DNA from: Proteromonas lacertae | Lineage: Eukaryota; Sar; Bigyra; Opalinata; Proteromonadidae | Length of the DNA: 25,444 nucleotides | Reading direction: 5' to 3' | Assembly (NCBI GenBank): GCA_002245135.1 | Contig: NGBS01000347.1 | Location: forward strand, 1-25,444 | Shown here: positions 19,401-25,444 of the stretch, in pieces | How positions within the stretch are numbered: position 1 is the stretch's first letter | Layout of the letters: every line of letters starts with the position of its first letter | The notes under the pieces: generated by a model | Databases searched by the model: none | Told to the model about the DNA's origin: nothing | The model's input: the letters and a program-made list of their open reading frames with translations, nothing else | Program-made: the position numbers and the translations under genes

Positions 19401-21795
19401 ATGATTTGAAATTAGAATGGAATAATGTTGTTAAAAGAATAATCTTAAAACCAGAAAGAAAATTAAAATTCATTTCTGAAGATGTAGAAAACTATATAGT
19501 TTGTAAATTTAACCCACCTAAAGGTGAAAAAGAATATCATCAGATTGAAGAATATTATACATCAACTAATGATATATATATGAGAAGAATGGCATTAAAA
19601 CAGATAATAGCATATGAATTAAGTACTGGTATGATTGAGTTCATCTATGAAGATTCTAATTTCGAAATGAATTCTGAGTTATATGTTCCAGTTTATCATC
19701 CTCCAAATTCCTTACAATCGGTATTTTATATATTGGATGAAAATAATTTCTTTGATTTAATAATGAATGGAGTATTTATAAAAGTACTGCTGAATAATGA
19801 AAAAGTTAAGAATGATGATGAAATACAAGAAAAAATAAAAGAATCTATAAGAGTATATACATATATTTATATTTATAATTAAATAGAAATATAATATGAA
19901 TGAAAGATATGAGTTTAAATGTTGTATAATACTAAATAGAAGAGTAAAATATTATGATACTTTTCCTATATCATTAAGTCAAGAAGAAGAAGAAGAAGAA
20001 GATAATGGACAGGATGAAGATGATGATAATGAACAGAAACAAGAAGGAAAAGAAAAACAAGAAGTAGAAATAGAAGAAGAATATGATGAACAACAACAGA
20101 AACAATCGGAAAGAAAAGAAAAACAAGAAGTAGAAATAGAAAAAGAAGATGAGCAACAATGGAATATATCATCACCACCATCAGCTACAACATCACCACC
20201 AAAATTACCATCACTAACATTATTATCATCAAGTACTACTAATAGAATAGTTTTATCAAAAATGGAAGTGTATATACATAATAGTAAAGTTACTTTGGTG
20301 AGAGAATGTTATAAAAAGATGTTGAATATTATTTTCCCTTCAAATTTTAATATTAATAATGATAACCAAAGAAATTATTTGATATTTGGTCATAATGGAA
20401 TAGGAAAGTCAAAGTTTGCTGATATCATTAGAGAGGATATTCATAAGGCATTCGGTAAAAGTGTTAGTATATTACATTTAATTAAAGGAAAAACCTGTCC
20501 ATACGAAAACAAAGAATATTACAATAAGAAAAAAAAATTTCAAATTGTAATTTCTGATGAAGTTGTAATTGGTGAAGATGATTATGCAGATGCAAAAATG
20601 ATAATATTATTAGCTAATCCATCCAAGAATCAGTATAAAACATTTCAAAGTAAAAGATTTCCATCAATAATGTATATACCTCAATTAACACAAGAAGAAG
20701 TAGAGAAAGTTGGAGAAACAAAATACATTATAGTTAAAAATTTGAATGGCTTTGAACTGGATATTACATATAAAGGATTTGCAAATAGTGATGAAATAAA
20801 TTCTGATAAATCACAAATATTTTTCAATAAGGATGAATATGATATATGGAAAAAAGTGTATGAAGAAAAATACCCATTATATAAAGGTGTTATTGGTTTT
20901 TACAGAAATAAAGACAGTGAAAATTATATAAAAGCTTCAATTAATGATGAAAAGAACAAGGTGATAATGGAAGAAATATTAAAAGGAATAAATAAATCTC
21001 CATTTTCAAAAGGTGAATATGATAATATATTGATATATGATACATATGAAGATGAAAATGGTATTATAAAATCCAATGGTCTTATATTTATATCTGAAGA
21101 AGTCAAAAAGATGGTATGTGATAAACTTTATAAGATAAATGATAAAGAAAGTTGTGAAAAAATGATAAAACTATTAAAAGAAAATCCAGTAGGAAGTTTA
21201 GCTGGATTATTATATGAAAGAATTATATCATATTTAATGAAGAATTGTAAAACTTTTTATGATAGTTTGATTCAATGAAATTAAAGAATATTACTTAGAT
21301 GATAAAAAGAATAAATATGTTGTCTTTGATAAAAAAGAAATAGTTAAAGTTTCAGATGATAGTGATTTACAGAAAGAAATAAAAACTTTTAATTATAAAG
21401 AAAAAAAATTTCCAATTATTGACTTAAATTATAAACATAATCACCCCGATATTGATTTATTACTAGCTGCATATGGAATTCAAATTACAATTGGAAAGAG
21501 TCATTCATTAGCACCTGAAATGATAATGATACTTCAAAATCTATATAGAATGTTTTTCAAACACAAAACAGCTATTAATAATAATTCTCCATATGGTTTA
21601 TTTTATATAAGCCCAAATAACCAAGTGAGTATAAAATTAAAAGATAATCGAGATATATCTAAATATCCCAAAATTTTTCAACCAATGACTTATAAAACTG
21701 ATAAATCTAAACTTTTTGAAGAAGCAAAGAAAAAGATAAGAACAATATGTTTTACATTTGATGAATTAAACACTTTTGTTGAAGATATTAAATAA
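16468..21795 (+). CDS. Giant SPRY-SPRY-NTPase-NTPase-nuclease-like protein (4 exons)
   Basis: Exons 16468-16474, 16509-19852, 19887-21264 and 21299-21795 join in phase through three 34-bp GT...AG introns to 1,741 codons. Domains: charged N-terminus; two SPRY-like repeats at about residues 59-150 and 242-334 (each KIYHF or GIYHFYFEI ... FGY ... YEV.Y.M..K.M.I.Q); P-loop GQPGIGKTSF at about 517-526; a Lys/Glu-rich coiled coil at about 544-777; Walker B-like LIIVD, SSPDF and GNIPRQIYYHYL at about 834-918; an acidic Gln/Glu-rich linker; a second P-loop GHNGIGKSKF at about 1286 with IVISDE at 1336 and GSLAGLLYERI at 1553; and FPIID ... IQITIGKSHS at about 1614-1647, the pattern of the restriction-endonuclease-like module. 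P-loop NTPase plus this module is the known core of RHS and Crinkler proteins. Fusion with SPRY pairs and a duplicated NTPase is unusual. The frame is whole. Cellular role unknown. Confidence 0.75.
16475..16508 (+). other. 34-bp intron 1 of the SPRY-NTPase gene
   Basis: Starts GTATTTTTTT and ends TTTTAATAG. Removal joins ATG CGT G to AA AAG AGA, giving MREKRK in the long frame. Without it the nearest in-frame ATG is at 16487, so this first intron is less certain than the other two. Confidence 0.5.
19853..19886 (+). other. 34-bp intron 2 of the SPRY-NTPase gene
   Basis: Starts GTATATAC and ends AAATAG, contains the TAA that otherwise closes the first ORF, and splits codons in phase 0. Its removal fuses ...KESIR to KYNMNERYEF without a stop. 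The alternative is two genes 13 bp apart, which is unlikely in a eukaryote. Confidence 0.7.
21265..21298 (+). other. 34-bp intron 3 of the SPRY-NTPase gene
   Basis: Starts GTTTGATTC and ends TTACTTAG, contains the TGA that otherwise closes the second ORF. Removal joins TAT GAT A to AT GAT AAA and continues into the nuclease-like module in frame. A competing 22-bp intron with the same donor is also in frame but departs from the 34-bp size. Confidence 0.65.
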
Positions 21796-22245
21796 AGAAC
21801 ATTTTCGTTTCTTGTGTTTATATGTTTGTTACAATTAGTTTATAAATCGATCTGCGTATGGAGGTCTGGCTGAAACTATTGGTTTGGTCTTGACCATCTG
21901 TTGGTCAAATATATACTTCTCAATAAATCGTAATTTATTACTGATTTTATTACCTATATTCTTCTAATTCCACTTAAATTAATACCAATATTAATTAATA
22001 TCTCCTTTTATTATTCAATATAACCTAACACAGAGAAATTTGACTAAATACACCTCTACAAATGTGTCTAACATTATCAGAAGTTAAATTACGTATAATA
22101 TATAGTGCTGATATCACAACAATTTACTTTAAATGATTATAAATGAGAAAATATAAAAATACAGTATAATACATTTTTATCAAGCCAAACGGTTTGTCAT
22201 TTTTATGAATAGTAAAAACTCATCTACCGTTGGTTAATTCGTTTT
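21796..22245. other. Intergenic region with a hAT-end-like repeat
   Basis: No gene is supported. At 21838-21907 a segment (TATAAATCGATCTG ... AAACTATTGGTTT ... CTTGACCATCTGTTGGTC) matches the layout of the hAT-end-like repeats in the palindrome arms and at the right end of the hAT element. The remainder is AT-rich, with no recognisable exon of the following gene. Confidence 0.45.
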
Positions 22246-22249
22246 TTTT

Positions 22250-24733
22250 ATAGAGTTATATATATATAAAGGTTTATATTTTGTTTCACCAAAAGAAAAG
22301 AAGTTAGGAGAAGCAGTGAAGATAGCTGTTCAATTACAGTCAATATTAGATGATAATAGTGTGAAAGAAATAGAATTATTAGAACCATTAGAACAAAGAG
22401 TGAAATTATCAATGAGTGAGTTAAAGGATATATTAAGTACTGGTTTAAGTGATATTATATTGAATTTCAATATTGATAACTATGAAGGTGCATTATATTC
22501 ATTGATTGTATTGAATAAGAAAGGTAATAATAATGATAATAATGGAATATCACAACTAGCTGAACATATCAAAGAGTATTTATATATAATAATAATATAT
22601 AATATAGAGCTTGTAAACAATTGATTGAAACTGAAAGTCGTAAGAAACTGATCGATTTATTAATCGAAATAGATAGTAATAAATTCAATGGAGATGAATT
22701 AGAAGAGAAATCATTTGAAGAAATATGTGAAGTAATTCCATACAAATCAGTAGTAATTGGTTTAATAAGAATATATGAAGTTATCACTAATATAATACAC
22801 ACCCATTTCTTAATATGTCAATATCACGCTAAACCATTCTCTAATGAATCTCATGATATGAAATATCTACATGAATTACAAGTAGAAAGTGTAGATGAAG
22901 ATGTGATAAGAAATGCAAAGAATAATATAATAAAAACAAATAATATAAGTTATAATGAAGGTGATTTCTTGACTGTATTAAATGAATTAATAGAATCAAA
23001 GAATGAGATATGGGAGAAAGCTGAAGAACAAGTTTCTATGTATATAAGAAATGTTGGAATTGATAATGCAAAGTATAAAATTGAACATTGGTTAGCTTTG
23101 ATTGATAATTCCGATATATTCTGTAATGTATGTATTTTATTTTTAATATAATTCAATATTATATTCTTTATAGCTTGGCTTGTATTATGTTGGTAGTGAA
23201 GAATCGTATGTAATTAGAAATGCATTGAGAGATAAAAGTGCTGATTATTTCGAAATATTACACAAAGCATCTAAAGATATACTACTTTCTACATTAGAAA
23301 CTGAAGAATGGAAGAGAATACCAGTTAGTTTACAATCAATGGGAGGAATAGCTCAATTAATATCTCAACATAGAATATATCATCGATATGTAAGAGATAC
23401 AAGTGAAGATGAACATATACTCACCGCTTATCATGAAATTGGCAATCCATTTAAAGATCAAAATTTAGAATCAACACCATTGATATTTTATAAAGCTCCA
23501 TCAATGACAATTGATGAGAATGATACTTCTCCATTAGGTAAAGATATTATAACTTCTAGTGGCAATTAATGGATTTATTAAATGTACAGGTATTTATGTT
23601 CAGTTTATGGAATGTATACAATTATTGCAATGGAAATATTTGAAAGACTATGCGATGTATATATATCAATATCATATTATTATTTTTATAGTTGTTTAAA
23701 ATCTATGTTTATTATGTCTATTCATTATTCAAACCACATGATGAATTGGTTCAATGGTTAACTGATTGTAGAAGTAATAAAATCACTTACTTAAATCTTT
23801 ATAACTTACTATGTGATGGATATAAAGCTTATTTTGGTAAAGACATGGAAGATACATTTATACCATCTCCATTATATCCAGAAGTAGTAACAAATCTAAG
23901 ATTACAAACAACAGGAAGCGCCTTTCATTTTGAACAAAGAGGTGTAGCAATAGAATCCATTGCATTCTTAATAAAAGTAATAAAAAAGAGTAGGAAGAGA
24001 TATAGTATCAATTGCACCAGAATTAACCTCAGAAATAATAGATGATTTTGTAAGTGAAGTATCAATTGCTTATTCTCAATTAGAAGAAGATATTTATAAA
24101 TCAAATGCAAAACAATTATCAGATTTAGACGTTAATACTATTCCTACAATGATCACTAATGTAAAATGGAATAGCAATAAAAGGAATATGGAACAAAATC
24201 AATATATGGTGACTATATAAAAGAATTACATCGTATCTGGAGAACAATTGGTTCATTGATTGAATGTCAAACATTAAACGAATCATCAGTAGTTACATTA
24301 TGGACTTATGTAATTGGTGATTATTGTCAGAAGTTATTAGAAGGTTATTCTTCCATAAAGAAATGTTCTGAAGAAGGAAGAAGTAATATGAGTATGGATT
24401 TTGCAGGAATTGAACTTTGTTATTAGAAACACATAAACTAAAGTATTTATAACATTATTTATATTATATGATGTATTATTATTATTATTAATAGTGGTGC
24501 TGGTGGTATTAGTTTAGCTCCTGTCAGGAATTATATCAATGCTTATTATATGGAAGCACAAGAGATTCTTGAATTAGCTAAAAGAAATACTGTATTCTTT
24601 ATATTTATATATAAATATAGAAGGATTATACATATGAACAAATAATAGCATTAGCAACTGTATAAATAAATTCAGTAGAAAAGATATGAATCAATTTGTT
24701 GATTCTTTGAAAATAATCTATAATAAAAATTAA
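22250..24733 (+). pseudogene. VPS50: Vps50/syndetin (EARP complex subunit), truncated copy
   Basis: Order and motifs follow syndetin from about one fifth of its length to the C-terminus: LEQRVKLSMSELKDILSTG, a central helical region, TEEWKRIPV, HEIGNPF, LFKIYVYYVYSLF, RGVAIESIAFL, ITNVKWNS, EGYSSIKKCSEEGRSNMSMDF and NYINAYYM, ending at TAA 24731-24733. Syndetin with Vps51/52/53 forms the EARP tether for endosomal recycling. Short introns are clear at 22576-22607, 23128-23173, 23657-23691, 24443-24494 and 24592-24620. The N-terminal Vps54_N-like part is absent, and small indels change frame near 23990, 24205, 24430 and 24660, with the join around 23540-23605 unresolved. No other in-frame stops accumulate, so the decay is recent, or the indels are sequence errors. 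Confidence 0.8.
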
Positions 24734-24904
24734 TAATTATATATATATTGATTGTTTTGAATGTATCATATAAACAAATTATACTTAGAACAATTCTAAA
24801 ATAATTAAGATGAATTAGTTATACATTAAGCATAGTGTTTCCTCATTTTCTTTTATACATTCTAAAATGAATTTATTAACTAATAAATCAATGAAAATAC
24901 AATT
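24734..24904. other. Convergent intergenic gap
   Basis: AT-rich stretch between the ends of two convergent genes. I see nothing specific in it beyond possible AATAAA-like tracts. Confidence 0.4.
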
Positions 24905-25376
24905 CTATTCTTCAATCAGCCATTTAGTTAAAGTTACATTCATATTAAACCAACTTCTGGCCATATATACATACGGGTCTAACTCATCTGGAAGATTTGT
25001 AAATAAAATATTATTATTTCCATATTGTCAATAATTGAGAATGTTTTTTTCTTCATGTCAAATATTACTTCACAACTGCAATCACCCAAATCTATTTTAT
25101 TTAGTTTTTGCATTATACCAATATTACCATAACAGTTTCTATGAAGTAGATATATCTCACAATATTTGCCATGCTGATTACTATACATATTAGCTGATTC
25201 TACAGCCCCTATATAGAAATCAAGAAATGCACATGAAGATGAGAAATAAAAGTGGTAGATTGATTTTTCCATCTTTACATTTAACAAACATCTTCTCCCA
25301 TATTCGCAAGTATAATAAGAAATTGTTCTTTTATCTGTGCGAAGTAAAATATGTTCATCGTAAGTAAAATGAAATT
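24905..25376 (-). CDS. SPRY-like domain gene fragment
   Basis: The minus strand encodes LEFHFTYDEHILLRTD, EKSIYHFYFSSSCAFLDFYIG, GDCSCEVIFDMKKKTFSI and, after a frame change near 25020, ILFTNLPDELDPYVYM, ending at TAG 24905-24907. This is the SPRY succession also seen twice in the large gene (IYHFYFE, a glycine turn, EV.YDM..K...I, the LP..YP segment). The 5' side is open only to about 25386, where CTTTAG may be a splice acceptor; the preceding exon is not resolved and may lie outside the window. The frame change has no GT for a short intron, so the copy is either slightly damaged or affected by a sequencing indel. It is the only domain visible; what follows it upstream is unknown. Confidence 0.55.
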
Positions 25377-25444
25377 CTAAAGAATATATTTATATTCTTA
25401 TACTATCATAAACTCTAATCTCATTTTATATTCTTTTGCATTCC

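Noticed and set aside
19896-21278. A stand-alone second gene starting at ATG 19896
   Set aside because: Only 13 bp separate it from the previous stop, and a 34-bp GT...AG segment restores one frame from the previous ORF into it; one spliced gene is the simpler reading.
21260-21300. Programmed frameshift or pseudogene break before the nuclease-like module
   Set aside because: A 34-bp intron of the same size as the two others in the gene explains the frame change without any special mechanism.
1-25444. CRISPR arrays, rRNA genes or bacterial operons
   Set aside because: No regularly spaced direct repeats and no rRNA-like conserved segments were seen; gene structure is eukaryotic.

Overview
The window comes from the nuclear genome of an AT-rich microbial eukaryote. 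Reasons: coding frames are interrupted by very short GT...AG introns (most about 32-52 bp, three of exactly 34 bp in one gene), host gene families such as Vps50/syndetin, HSP70, an RS-rich protein and a CaMKK/Elm1-like kinase are present, and hAT, Tc1/mariner and Polinton elements are interspersed. TAA, TAG and TGA all act as stops. I cannot name the species; an early-diverging fungus or an amoeboid protist would fit.

Region 1 (1 to about 7,360) is the flank of a Polinton/Maverick fossil: protein-primed DNA polymerase B on the minus strand (running out of the window to the left), a retroviral-type integrase on the plus strand, and a block of accessory genes (an OB-like protein, a long charged coiled-coil protein, a two-CxxC zinc-ribbon protein and three small ones). 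No capsid, packaging ATPase or protease gene is in the window. It is damaged.

Region 2 (7,560-16,267) is an 8.7 kb palindrome: two arms of about 1,509 bp in inverted orientation without any indel between them, around a 5.7 kb spacer. Arms and spacer are a graveyard of gene pieces (RS-rich tail, HSP70, kinase, an unidentified two-exon fragment) and nested DNA transposons: a hAT deletion derivative with a perfect 8-bp target duplication, a 903-bp Tc1/mariner-type MITE with TA duplication, and a decayed DD34E transposase.

Region 3 (16,468-21,795) is the most striking item. What look like two or three separate ORFs are joined in frame by three 34-bp introns into one gene of 1,741 codons with an architecture I do not recognise: two SPRY-like domains, a RHS/Crinkler-type P-loop NTPase split by a long coiled coil, a second P-loop NTPase, and a C-terminal restriction-endonuclease-like module.

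Region 4 (22,250-24,733) is a 5'-truncated, indel-bearing copy of Vps50/syndetin (EARP tethering complex) that keeps its short introns. Region 5 (24,905 to the end, minus strand) is another SPRY-like domain, a relative of those in region 3. A paired box TTTGATTGGT (inverted CCAAT) stands upstream of both Polinton genes and the large SPRY-NTPase gene.
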